Assembly: GCF_042466415.1 (NCBI RefSeq)
Contig: NZ_JAXHCH010000002.1
Coordinates: 2,232,001 to 2,296,000 of the forward strand
Source: Albirhodobacter sp042466415
GTDB taxonomy: Bacteria > Pseudomonadota > Alphaproteobacteria > Rhodobacterales > Rhodobacteraceae
Reading direction: 5' to 3'
Length of the DNA: 64,000 nt
The notes beneath the pieces were generated by a model that ran no database searches, had not been told where the DNA came from, and worked only from the letters and a program-made list of their open reading frames with translations. Of the stretch, positions 16,959 to 25,479 are shown one piece after another. Position numbers and translations under genes: made by a program. Numbering within the stretch: position 1 is the stretch's first letter; each line of letters starts with the position of its first letter.

Positions 16959-18029
16959 ATGCTGACCGAACTGACATTGCTCCAGTTTCGGTCTCATCGT
17001 CGTGCGTCTATGGCGCTTGATGGTCGCCCCGTAGCGATCCACGGGCCGAATGGCGCTGGCAAAACAAACATTATTGAGGCTATTTCCCTTCTGTCCCCTG
17101 GTCGTGGTTTGCGGCGGGCGGGCGCCGAGGAGTTGATGCGTCGTGATGAGGCTGTCGGCTGGAAGATCCGGGCCACGCTTCAAAACGGGCAAGAGATCGA
17201 GACATCCGCACAGCCTTCCGCGTCGCGTGATGTTCGGATTGACGGGAAATCCACGCCGCAATTGGCACTAGGGCGCGTTTTGCGCGTCGTTTGGTTGGTT
17301 CCGGCGATGGATCGTCTCTGGATTGAGGGCGCCGAGGGTCGGAGGCGGTTTTTGGATCGCTTGACGCTTTCTTTCGCGCCCGATCACGCCGATGCTGTCA
17401 TGCTTTATGAGAAAGCGATGCGAGAGCGGAATCGACTGCTTAAGGATATGGTGCGCGACCCATCGTGGTATCTCGCGCTTGAAGATCGCATGGCAAATGC
17501 AGCGATCGATATTCGCGCCAATCGGGCCTTGGCGCTAACGCGTTTGAAGGCTGCGCAAAACGGCGCGCAAACAGCCTTCCCCGCGGCGGATCTAACGCTG
17601 ATCGCGCAAGGCCCTGAAGATTTGAGGCAGGCGCTCGCCGAGGGGCGCGCAGCCGATATGCGGGCGGGCCGAAGCTTAACAGGGCCGCATCGCGCCGATT
17701 TGGAGGCGCGCTACGCCGTGAAGGGGCAACCCGCAGCGCAATGCTCGACAGGCGAGCAAAAGGCTTTGCTAATCTCACTTATCCTTGCGAATGCGCGGGC
17801 CCTGCGCGCGGAAACCGGTGATACGCCGATCGTCTTGCTGGACGAGGTTGCCGCACATCTTGATGCGAAACGACGCGCCGCCCTCTATGACGAAATTTGC
17901 GCCCTCAAGTTGCAAGCATTTATGACCGGCACTGGCGCGGAACTGTTCGACACGCTAGGGGATCGTGCGCAATATTGGGAAGTTCAGGAAACCGACGGAA
18001 CGTCCCACATCATTGAAGGTGCGAGTTAG
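16959..18029 (+). CDS. recF: DNA replication and repair protein RecF
   Basis: An SMC-like ATPase that loads RecA at gaps via RecOR. The 356 residues contain Walker A GPNGAGKTN near residue 29, the ABC signature STGEQKALLISLIL, and Walker B PIVLLDEVAAHLD in the C-terminal part. The N-terminus LTELTLLQFRSHRRA is typical. It lies in the classical dnaA-dnaN-recF order 37 bases after dnaN. A 477-base spacer with its own promoter separates it from gyrB. Confidence 0.97.
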   Translation: MLTELTLLQFRSHRRASMALDGRPVAIHGPNGAGKTNIIEAISLLSPGRGLRRAGAEELMRRDEAVGWKIRATLQNGQEIETSAQPSASRDVRIDGKSTPQLALGRVLRVVWLVPAMDRLWIEGAEGRRRFLDRLTLSFAPDHADAVMLYEKAMRERNRLLKDMVRDPSWYLALEDRMANAAIDIRANRALALTRLKAAQNGAQTAFPAADLTLIAQGPEDLRQALAEGRAADMRAGRSLTGPHRADLEARYAVKGQPAAQCSTGEQKALLISLILANARALRAETGDTPIVLLDEVAAHLDAKRRAALYDEICALKLQAFMTGTGAELFDTLGDRAQYWEVQETDGTSHIIEGAS

Positions 18030-18406
18030 CGCGTTTCATACTGTACGCTAAAGAGGGTATATCCCGCTTAAGGCTACCGAGCTGCGCAGGGCTTCCCATG
18101 CCCCTCTGCCTTTAGAGTTGAGACAATACCGAGGGATTGATCAGCTCGACAAAGCTAGCGGCGGGCCGAGCCCGACCGGAGGCAGGTTTCGGCATCGGCG
18201 CGACAACTTTAACGTAAAGTTTGGCGCGGAGCGAAACCGTTGCCTCATCCATCCCCTTTCCCCACCCAAAAGCTTCGACAGGCAAGAAAGCCTCTGAAAC
18301 CACGTTTTGGGAGGGGTATGTCGGTGGTTTCGCAACACAGGATCAGCTGGTTACGGTCGCTGCAATAGACCTATTCCGCCCATTGTATGCCAATGGCGGC
18401 TTAACC

Positions 18407-18435
18407 TTGACGGATGCGGGGTAACCCCCTTAAAT
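18407..18435 (+). promoter_or_regulatory. possible upstream gyrB promoter
   Basis: TTGACG and TTAAAT are separated by 17 bases. This gives five and four matches of six to the sigma-70 consensus. It is weaker than the next promoter but points the same way. Confidence 0.4.
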
Positions 18436-18449
18436 ATCGTGTCTTTAGC

Positions 18450-18478
18450 GTGACATTGCTGGGCTTAAGCCTTATAAA
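18450..18478 (+). promoter_or_regulatory. gyrB sigma-70-type promoter
   Basis: GTGACA and TATAAA are separated by exactly 17 bases, five of six matches in each box. The -10 box ends 28 bases before the gyrB ATG. This is among the best sigma-70-like matches seen in the window. Confidence 0.6.
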
Positions 18479-18506
18479 TCCTCAACGAATAAGAGGACCG
18501 GCAGGC

Positions 18507-20957
18507 ATGACCGAAAATACCCCGAACAGCGCAGTTTACGGCGCAGAATCCATTAAGGTTCTCAAGGGCCTAGAAGCTGTGCGCAAGCGCCCAGGCATGT
18601 ATATCGGGGATACCGATGACGGCTCTGGGTTGCATCACATGGTGTATGAAGTCGTAGATAACGGCATTGACGAGGCCCTCGCGGGCCATGCGAATTATGT
18701 CATGGTCAAAATCCACGCCGATAGTTCCGTATCCGTGCGGGATAACGGCCGCGGGATACCTGTTGATATCCACGCAGAAGAAGGCGTCTCAGCTGCTGAA
18801 GTGATCATGACGCAGCTGCACGCGGGCGGGAAGTTCAACAACACCGATGAGGGCGGAAACGCCTACAAAGTGTCCGGCGGCCTTCATGGCGTCGGCGTTT
18901 CGGTTGTGAACGCGCTTTCTGACTGGCTGGAGTTGCGCGTCTGGCGCAACGACAAGGTTTATTACGCCCGTTTCGAGAAAGGTGAATGCACTGTGCATGT
19001 TCGCGAAGAGGGCGATGCGCCTGGCGAAAAAGGCACCGAAGTGCGCTTCATGGCGTCCAACAAGGGGACGGACCCGGAAGGGACATTCTCCAACCTCGAG
19101 TTCAGCTTCAAGACGCTTGAAAACCGCCTTCGCGAGTTGGCGTTCCTCAATTCCGGTGTGCGGATCATCATCGAGGATGAACGCCCCGCCGAAGCCTTGA
19201 AGACTGAGTTGTATTACGACGGCGGCGTCAAAGAGTTCGTAAAGTATCTTGATCGTTCCAAATCCGCGGTGATGCCCGAACCTATTTATATGACGGGCGA
19301 AGTGCGCGGCATCGGCGTCGAAGTTGCGATGTGGTGGAACGATAGCTACCACGAGAACGTGCTTCCCTTTACCAACAACATCCCGCAACGCGATGGCGGC
19401 ACCCATCTCGCAGGGCTGCGCGGCGCGCTCACACGGACGATCAACAGCTATGCCCAAAGCTCAGGGATCGCGAAGAAGGAAAAGGTCGATTTTACCGGCG
19501 ATGACGCGCGTGAAGGTCTAACCTGCGTTCTGTCCGTCAAAGTTCCCGATCCGAAATTCTCCTCGCAAACCAAAGACAAGCTCGTGTCGTCGGAGGTCCG
19601 GCCAGCGGTTGAGAACCTCGTGAACGAGAAATTGTCCGAGTGGTTTGAAGAAAACCCGCAGCAGGCAAAGATCATCGTGGGTAAAATCGTCGAGGCCGCA
19701 TTGGCGCGGGAAGCTGCCCGCAAGGCACGGGAATTGACACGCCGCAAGACAGCGATGGATATTGCATCGCTCCCCGGTAAGCTTGCCGATTGTCAGGAAA
19801 AAGACCCTGCCCTTTCCGAAGTCTTCCTCGTCGAGGGGGATTCGGCAGGCGGTTCTGCGAAGCAGGGTCGTGAGCGCAAAAACCAAGCCGTCCTGCCATT
19901 GCGCGGTAAGATTTTGAACGTTGAGCGCGCGCGATTTGATAGGATGCTCGGATCAGATCAAATCGGAACGCTGATCACCGCGCTTGGCACAGGGATCGGG
20001 CGCGACGAATTCAAACTCGAGAAAATCCGCTATCACAGGATCATCATCATGACCGATGCTGACGTAGATGGCGCGCATATTCGCACTCTCTTGCTGACGT
20101 TCTTCTTCCGCCAGATGCCGGAGTTGATCGAAGCCGGCTATCTCTACATCGCGGAGCCACCGCTCTACAAAGTGGCGCGCGGGAAGTCGGAAGTTTACCT
20201 CAAAGACCAAGCGGCGCTGGAGGAATACCTGATTCACCAAGGTGTTGAAGGCGCCAACCTGAAATTAGGAAGCGGTGAGGAAATCGTCGGGCAGGATTTG
20301 ATCCGCCTTGTCGAAGAAGCCCGCATCGTGCGTCGTATTTTGCAAGCGTTCCCAACGCATTATCCGCAACGGATTTTGGAACAGGCCGCCATCGCGGGCG
20401 CTCTGGTGCCTGGCCGTGTGGATTCGGACGCGCAGGGCGTTGCAGATGAGGTTGCGCGCCGCCTTGATCTTGTCGCGCTTGAATATGAACGCGGCTGGCA
20501 AGGGCGCCCGACCCAAGATCACGGCCTTCGTTTTACCCGCGTGTTGCGAGGCGTGGAAGAAGCGCGCGTATTGGATGGGCCGGTTCTGAGGTCTGGCGAG
20601 GCACGACGCCTGTCGACCCATACGGCCTCGCTGCAAGAGGCCTACGCGGCCCCTGCACGACTGGTTCGCAAAGACCGCGAGCAATTGATCCACGGCCCGA
20701 TGGAGTTGCTCGCTGCGATCTTGCAAGAGGGTGAGAAGGGTCTTTCGCTTCAGCGTTACAAGGGTTTGGGGGAAATAAATCCCGAACAGCTTTGGGAGAC
20801 GACACTCGATCCATCCGCGCGGACCTTGCTGCAGGTGAAGGTCGAAGACATGGCCGAGGCTGACGATCTGTTCACGAAGCTGATGGGCGATGTCGTTGAG
20901 CCACGTCGCGAGTTCATCCAGCAAAACGCCCTCAATGTAGAGAACCTCGATTTCTAA
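18507..20957 (+). CDS. gyrB: DNA gyrase subunit B
   Basis: The ATPase subunit of gyrase, which introduces negative supercoils with GyrA. The 816 residues include the GHKL ATPase motifs VVDNGIDEALAG near 52, DNGRGIPVD and GGLHGVGVSVVNALS near 124, the Toprim motif EGDSAGGSAKQGR near 443, and DADVDGAHI near 516. The C-terminus has RYKGLGEINPEQLWETT. The start ATG 18507 has GAGGA nine bases upstream; the open frame begins 93 bases earlier without support. It is separated from recF by its own promoter region and followed 21 bases later by a small exported protein. Confidence 0.98.
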   Translation: MTENTPNSAVYGAESIKVLKGLEAVRKRPGMYIGDTDDGSGLHHMVYEVVDNGIDEALAGHANYVMVKIHADSSVSVRDNGRGIPVDIHAEEGVSAAEVIMTQLHAGGKFNNTDEGGNAYKVSGGLHGVGVSVVNALSDWLELRVWRNDKVYYARFEKGECTVHVREEGDAPGEKGTEVRFMASNKGTDPEGTFSNLEFSFKTLENRLRELAFLNSGVRIIIEDERPAEALKTELYYDGGVKEFVKYLDRSKSAVMPEPIYMTGEVRGIGVEVAMWWNDSYHENVLPFTNNIPQRDGGTHLAGLRGALTRTINSYAQSSGIAKKEKVDFTGDDAREGLTCVLSVKVPDPKFSSQTKDKLVSSEVRPAVENLVNEKLSEWFEENPQQAKIIVGKIVEAALAREAARKARELTRRKTAMDIASLPGKLADCQEKDPALSEVFLVEGDSAGGSAKQGRERKNQAVLPLRGKILNVERARFDRMLGSDQIGTLITALGTGIGRDEFKLEKIRYHRIIIMTDADVDGAHIRTLLLTFFFRQMPELIEAGYLYIAEPPLYKVARGKSEVYLKDQAALEEYLIHQGVEGANLKLGSGEEIVGQDLIRLVEEARIVRRILQAFPTHYPQRILEQAAIAGALVPGRVDSDAQGVADEVARRLDLVALEYERGWQGRPTQDHGLRFTRVLRGVEEARVLDGPVLRSGEARRLSTHTASLQEAYAAPARLVRKDREQLIHGPMELLAAILQEGEKGLSLQRYKGLGEINPEQLWETTLDPSARTLLQVKVEDMAEADDLFTKLMGDVVEPRREFIQQNALNVENLDF

Positions 20958-20978
20958 ACGATCGGAATCGGAGACAAT

Positions 20979-21344
20979 ATGAACCTGTCTCGAACCCAAA
21001 ACTACGCAGGGCTCCTTTTCGGGGGGCTCTGCGTTTTGCTATCTCTTGGGGTCCCGATGACAGCCTCCGCGGAAGAACGCGCATCCCTCCAATGTGAAAT
21101 CCCCACCAGTGAGATTGCCGTCGCGCTATGCGCCGCCGTGCGATCGGGGTTGGAAGCTGCGCCGGGGAACTATGGCTACACCTTGGTGGTCGAGGAGGCC
21201 ACGCAGCGTTCGATCAAGGCGCGGCTCGATCACGGGATACGCCGCGGGCCAGACCTCAAATTCGTGATCTCAGACAGCGCATTGCTGCCAAAGCCATTAC
21301 TCGCCAAATTTGCGGCTGATCTAATCGCGTCTCAAAAACCGTAA
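20979..21344 (+). CDS. small exported protein of unknown function
   Basis: A 121-residue protein that I do not recognise. It has a clear Sec signal: a basic start (NLSRTQNY), a hydrophobic core (residues 10-25) and an ASA cleavage site near residue 31. The mature part of about 90 residues contains two cysteines, which could form a disulfide in the periplasm, a VVEEATQRSIKARLDHGIRR segment and an alternating beta-like stretch. CGGAGA lies before the ATG. It follows gyrB by 21 bases with no terminator between, so it is probably co-transcribed. Nothing indicates a functional link to gyrase. Confidence 0.72.
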   Translation: MNLSRTQNYAGLLFGGLCVLLSLGVPMTASAEERASLQCEIPTSEIAVALCAAVRSGLEAAPGNYGYTLVVEEATQRSIKARLDHGIRRGPDLKFVISDSALLPKPLLAKFAADLIASQKP

Positions 21345-21438
21345 ACCAGAATGTGTTGGCCCGATTTGATGGCGCTCAACGCCAAATACGCCCCAAACTG
21401 TTGGGGCGCTCAAAGGGCGCATAAGTTTTGTAAGAAAC

Positions 21439-21514
21439 TGGTGCCGCTGAAGGGACTCGAACCCCCGACCCCATCATTACGAATGACGTGCTCTACCATC
21501 TGAGCTACAGCGGC
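21439..21514 (-). tRNA. tRNA-Thr(CGT)
   Basis: A 76-base minus-strand cloverleaf. The acceptor GCCGCTG pairs with CAGCGGC and the ACCA end is encoded. The D arm reads AGCTCAGATGGTAGAGC, the anticodon stem CGTCA/TGATG encloses loop TTCGTAA with anticodon CGT, and the T loop is GTTCGAGTC. It reads ACG threonine codons. Confidence 0.96.
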
Positions 21515-21609
21515 GTGTTGGCGCGCCGGATAACACCTAATCTGGAGAATGTGTAGCCCCTTTTTTCCAAAGATGGCATTTTCCAGAATTTTCCGGCGCG
21601 CGCATTGAG

Positions 21610-23103
21610 TTAGCGGGTTTGCCGAGCTGCCTCCACCGCGTCATCCATTGGCAAGACCTCCGCATCTTCGACCTCTTGCGCGTCCTCGACGTTGTCGTCC
21701 TGCGCGTCGACGTCAGCCTTGCTAGGTTTGCCGACGATCAACGGCAGCATCTCTGCACCATGCGGCAAGGTTGTCGATGCGCTATGCGGTGCGTCACGCC
21801 ATGAGAGCGTGTCGAAGCCGCCGCATGTGCTACACACCGGTGCCCAGTCCTCGTGGACGGACTGGCACGTATCACACACCCATTGCTTACCACGCGGCGC
21901 AGTCAGAGCGCGGGTCAGCCAACCGCGAACAACAGTATCATCCGCCCCTTCGCCACGTTCAACCGCCGCCATGATCGTCAACGCGCGGACAGTCGGCGCG
22001 GTGCTCACCAAGTCGCCCAGCGCGCGACGTGCAGCGGGGAAGTCTTCCGTCGCAATCAACAGCTCCGCTTGCAGCAAGCGGCTTTCTTCGGCGTCAGGTG
22101 CTTGTTTGATGAGACCCGCAAACCGCTTAAGACGCGCCGCAGGGGCCTCGTCAGGGACGATTTCGGCGTAGGCGGACGCAAGGTCGGGATGCGGTTGTGC
22201 CCCCCAAGCCTTTTCAAGGACACGGGCGGCGTTTTTGCCCTTCCCATTCGCGATATACCCGCGCGCGGCCATCGCTGCCGCCGGTATAAGGTCAGGTGAT
22301 GCTTTATTCGCAGCAATCGCGGCCTCACGCGCCTCTACAGAGGCGGTCTCATCGAGAATGCCCTTGGCCTCTTGCAGCGCAAGCACGGCATCACGGCGAC
22401 GGTGAACCTCTTTGGGCAACTGCCCTTGGCTCGCCTTAGCAGAAAGCACCTCGCGCGCGCCTTTCCAATCCCCGACCCCCGCTTGAAGCTTGAGTAGCGT
22501 GTCTTGCGTCTCAACATGCTTTGGCTTCATCGAGAAGGCCTTTTCCGCGAGTTTGAGAGCCGTCTCCGTATCTCCCTCTGCGAGCTTTTGCTTCATCAAG
22601 CCCCGCACGCCGACAAACCGGCTGCGATCATGCGCGAGAAGCTTTTTGTAAACGGCCGCCGCCTTGCGCGTATCACCGGTCATCTCGGCGGCCTGCGCGG
22701 TCAGCAAGTTGGTCAGTTGCGGGCGACCGAGATATTTCTCAGCCTTTGCCGCTTTGGCCATCGCAACTTTCCCCTCACCCGAGGCAAGCGCCATCATCCC
22801 TTCCGAGAGCGCCTCATAGCCTTTGCGCTCGCGGTTCCGATCAAAATAGCGCGAAATCGCCGTCTCGTCGCCGTTCAGGAATCGCAAGAACGCCATGATG
22901 AACCCGACGACGCGGATAACGAGCCATATCGCGAGGAACAACAGGACCGCGAGGATTACCGCCTGAAGGGGCTGCAAGTTTAACTCGTAGCCTAGCCCTT
23001 GAATGATAATTCCTTCGCCGCTGTCAGACAGAAGTGTCGCGCCGTAGGTAATCGCCGCGACCAGCACCAGAAAAATAGCAATCTTGATAAACGACCAGAT
23101 CAT
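21610..23103 (-). CDS. hemY: HemY-like membrane TPR protein with C-terminal zinc ribbon
   Basis: A 497-residue inner-membrane protein. Two N-terminal helices (about 3-25 and 45-70) frame a short periplasmic loop and are followed by TPR-like helical repeats (about 90-400), the HemY_N arrangement. Residues 408-436 add a rubredoxin-like zinc ribbon with Cys410, Cys413, Cys424 and Cys427 (CxxC twice), then an acidic tail. Enterobacterial HemY of this type is linked to heme synthesis but is not the FAD-type protoporphyrinogen oxidase of the same name. GAGGAGAG precedes the ATG; the gene starts 10 bases after the Mic60-like gene. Its exact biochemical role is unknown. Confidence 0.85.
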   Translation of the reverse strand: MIWSFIKIAIFLVLVAAITYGATLLSDSGEGIIIQGLGYELNLQPLQAVILAVLLFLAIWLVIRVVGFIMAFLRFLNGDETAISRYFDRNRERKGYEALSEGMMALASGEGKVAMAKAAKAEKYLGRPQLTNLLTAQAAEMTGDTRKAAAVYKKLLAHDRSRFVGVRGLMKQKLAEGDTETALKLAEKAFSMKPKHVETQDTLLKLQAGVGDWKGAREVLSAKASQGQLPKEVHRRRDAVLALQEAKGILDETASVEAREAAIAANKASPDLIPAAAMAARGYIANGKGKNAARVLEKAWGAQPHPDLASAYAEIVPDEAPAARLKRFAGLIKQAPDAEESRLLQAELLIATEDFPAARRALGDLVSTAPTVRALTIMAAVERGEGADDTVVRGWLTRALTAPRGKQWVCDTCQSVHEDWAPVCSTCGGFDTLSWRDAPHSASTTLPHGAEMLPLIVGKPSKADVDAQDDNVEDAQEVEDAEVLPMDDAVEAARQTR

Positions 23104-23113
23104 GGTGCTCTCC

Positions 23114-24589
23114 TCAGTTCAGCGATTGGGCGAGTGCGCCCAAGGCATCGGTTGCCGCGATGTGCGCCTGCGCGTTGGCGATCCAATCCGCCATCGCTTC
23201 CTGCCCTTCCGGCGGGAGCTTTTCGAGCTCTGCCAAGGCGCCTGCCAGATCGCCGCCCTCTACGGCGTCACCGGCCCGTGACAGCACTGCATCCGGGCCA
23301 TCCCCGTCCTGCGCTTCAAGCGATCGAACGCCCGTCTGCGCAATCAAGAAAGCTCCGATTTTATCCATCACACCCGCGCCGGCGGTCGCCTTACGCGATG
23401 CCGAAAGGGCCTTGCGCGCAGCGGGATCGAAATCTTCGATCAGCCGATCAATCGAGGCAACATCAGCCGAAATGGCCTCGGGGACATCGATCCCCGCTTC
23501 GCGAACGCTCGCCACGGCCTCAGCTTTTCCGATGCCGGATGCAATCGCAACGCCGAGCTGCGCCACGGCAGCGCGACCCCGCGATTTGGCGGCGTCGGCC
23601 TCAGCTTCGGCCCGCAGTTTACCGGCCTCGGCTTCTGCGCCAGAGATGCGCGCTGCTGCCTCCTCCGCAGCCGCTTCGATCTGGGCCTTGGCTGCTGTCG
23701 TGGTATCGCGGCCTTCCTCAATCAAAGCCTTCATTTGACTGATTTCGGCCTGAACCTGCTCCATCGCGGCTGCCGCTGCGGGATCGCTTTGGAGAGCGCG
23801 GTCGCCCAGCGCGGCCATCTGGCTTTCAACCGTTGCAACTTGGCCTTCGAGTGCAGCGATTTTCGCGTTTGCTGATTCCAGCGCCTCAGTCAGCGGCCCC
23901 ATCTCCGGCGTTTGCGCAGGTGTTGGAAGTGCCGCGATTTTGGCCTCCAGATCAGCAACCTTGCGATCTTGTGCCGCAATTGCCGTCGTAAATGCCGTGT
24001 CATCGACCGGAGTTGCCTGCATCGATTGCGGCAAATACTCGGGTGGAAGCTTGGGCAGTGCATAAAGCATTGCCGCCGCGCCCAAGCCCGCAGCAATAAC
24101 GCCGCCAATCACAACAGGGAAGAAGCCTACTTTTTGAACTGTTTGCGTGACGGCTGGCGCAGCCGTCGGCGCGGTATCTAACGGTTTATCCGTCTCACGC
24201 TGATCTTCCAAAACGGGCTCGACAGGGGCTTCGTCGCTCTGCGCCACGGCTTCGGCATCGTTGAAGGGGCTCTCCGCAGGCTCGGCAAGATCATCTTGGA
24301 CGGTATCTTCGGCCATGGCGTCTGCTTCCGATTTCACATCCACTGGGGTGTCCGCCGCCGTATCCGTCACAACATCCGTCACAACCGGATCGGAATTCTC
24401 AAACTGACTCGCCATAAGGGTGTCCTCGCCTGAGACGGCTGCCTCAGTCGAGCCTTCGATCGGGGCGTCACCTTGCGTTTCCATTTCAGGTTGCGGATCG
24501 GTGGGATCAGTCACGGTGACGTTGATGGTTTCATCCACGGCTTCGCTGGTCGCATCACTACTCGTCTTGCGGGTTCTCGGTTTCGCCAC
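23114..24589 (-). CDS. Mic60/mitofilin-like inner-membrane protein
   Basis: A 491-residue protein with an acidic disordered N-terminal region (1-150), one membrane helix (about 155-177, VGFFPVVIGGVIAAGLGAAA), a long coiled coil (about 195-330, many Ala/Glu/Lys heptads) and a C-terminal mitofilin-type domain ending EAMADWIANAQAHIAATDAL. Alphaproteobacterial Mic60 homologues shape intracytoplasmic or inner-membrane folds and are encoded beside hemD/hemY, as here. Start is GTG at 24589 with GAGGAG ten bases upstream. It reads with hemD and hemY in one minus-strand unit. Coiled-coil proteins are easily misassigned, but topology plus context fit well. Confidence 0.82.
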   Translation of the reverse strand: MAKPRTRKTSSDATSEAVDETINVTVTDPTDPQPEMETQGDAPIEGSTEAAVSGEDTLMASQFENSDPVVTDVVTDTAADTPVDVKSEADAMAEDTVQDDLAEPAESPFNDAEAVAQSDEAPVEPVLEDQRETDKPLDTAPTAAPAVTQTVQKVGFFPVVIGGVIAAGLGAAAMLYALPKLPPEYLPQSMQATPVDDTAFTTAIAAQDRKVADLEAKIAALPTPAQTPEMGPLTEALESANAKIAALEGQVATVESQMAALGDRALQSDPAAAAAMEQVQAEISQMKALIEEGRDTTTAAKAQIEAAAEEAAARISGAEAEAGKLRAEAEADAAKSRGRAAVAQLGVAIASGIGKAEAVASVREAGIDVPEAISADVASIDRLIEDFDPAARKALSASRKATAGAGVMDKIGAFLIAQTGVRSLEAQDGDGPDAVLSRAGDAVEGGDLAGALAELEKLPPEGQEAMADWIANAQAHIAATDALGALAQSLN

Positions 24590-24679
24590 GCTACTCTCCT
24601 CGATTATACCATGAGCGGACGACCAGCCCGCAAATTCAATCTAGTGCTGCAAGCTGCAGTCCTCAACCCGTTCCGCATC

Positions 24680-25465
24680 TTACAGACCGGATGCACGGAT
24701 CTGCCGTTCCAACGCATCCAAAATCGCCCCAGAATCGGGCGTTTTTGCAACCTCGAATCGTGCCCATGACAATCCTTGCAGGCGATCCGCTGTTGCCTGC
24801 GATATCGGGCAAAGTAAAAGTTGGGCCTCTGCGTCCCGCGCCTGCAACATGAAGAAATCTGCTGTGAGCGGCGAGAATACCGGAACCAAAAGCGGAATAG
24901 GTACCTGTAACAGAGCGCGCACATTCCGCGGCAAGCCCAGAGGCATCTGCTCATAGACTATGGCTTCATGCGTCTCGATACCAGCCGCGGTGAGATGTTT
25001 CGCGAGATTGAAGGCAACTTTCGCGCCGTGCGCATGTAGGAGCGGCCCCGCCCCCAAAGCGCCTTGGCGATGCAAGCCTTCAATCAGGTCGGCCAGCCCG
25101 CTGCCGTCACCGGGGCCCACAACGGTTTCAAAGCCCGCTTCCTGCGCAGCTTTTGCCGTGCGCGCACCGACACAATACGCCGTTCGCCCCCGCGCGGGCT
25201 GGATATGCGCGAAGCTCGACACACCTGTCTCGGACGTAAAAATGAGGGCCTCTGCATCGGGGACCGGCGGCATCAACGGGACGGTCTCCATCAATGGCGC
25301 CACAATCGTCGGCCAATCCTCGCCAAATCTCGCCGCGAACAAATGCGCAAATCGGCGCGATTGCGCCTCGGGTCTTGTCAGAAGAAGGGTCGGACGCGGA
25401 TCGGGCAATGTTCCCTCGGGATTGTGCGCGCTGCACCTCGGTGTTACCTCGGGAGAGACTTTCAC
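24680..25465 (-). CDS. hemD: uroporphyrinogen-III synthase
   Basis: Cyclises hydroxymethylbilane to uroporphyrinogen III in tetrapyrrole synthesis. The 261-residue frame shows the family start PTLLLTRPEAQSRRFAHLF, the ALIFTSETGVSSFAH pattern and a C-terminal SPLTADFFMLQ segment. Conservation in this family is low, so context (Mic60-like and HemY downstream) supports the call. The GTG at 25465 has no clear ribosome site and adds about 20 odd residues; a TTG at 25408 with GAGGGA just before it may be the true start. It diverges from tsaD. hemC is not adjacent. Confidence 0.87.
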   Translation of the reverse strand: MKVSPEVTPRCSAHNPEGTLPDPRPTLLLTRPEAQSRRFAHLFAARFGEDWPTIVAPLMETVPLMPPVPDAEALIFTSETGVSSFAHIQPARGRTAYCVGARTAKAAQEAGFETVVGPGDGSGLADLIEGLHRQGALGAGPLLHAHGAKVAFNLAKHLTAAGIETHEAIVYEQMPLGLPRNVRALLQVPIPLLVPVFSPLTADFFMLQARDAEAQLLLCPISQATADRLQGLSWARFEVAKTPDSGAILDALERQIRASGL

Positions 25466-25479
25466 GCAACCGGAACGAC

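Larger units (their letters stand above)
18030..18506. other. 477-bp recF-gyrB spacer
   Basis: No supported gene is present. Minus-strand 18112-18303 is open for 63 codons but shows no recognisable family or ribosome binding site. The right end carries two sigma-70-like promoters reading into gyrB. The middle holds several short GC-rich repeats that I cannot interpret. Confidence 0.55.

Noticed and set aside
18112..18303. 63-codon minus-strand open frame between recF and gyrB
   Set aside because: No ribosome site or homology recognised; too short to support by itself.
22999..23742. 247-codon open frame antisense to the HemY and Mic60-like genes
   Set aside because: Composition is Arg/Pro-dominated, typical of an antisense shadow of an Ala-rich protein.
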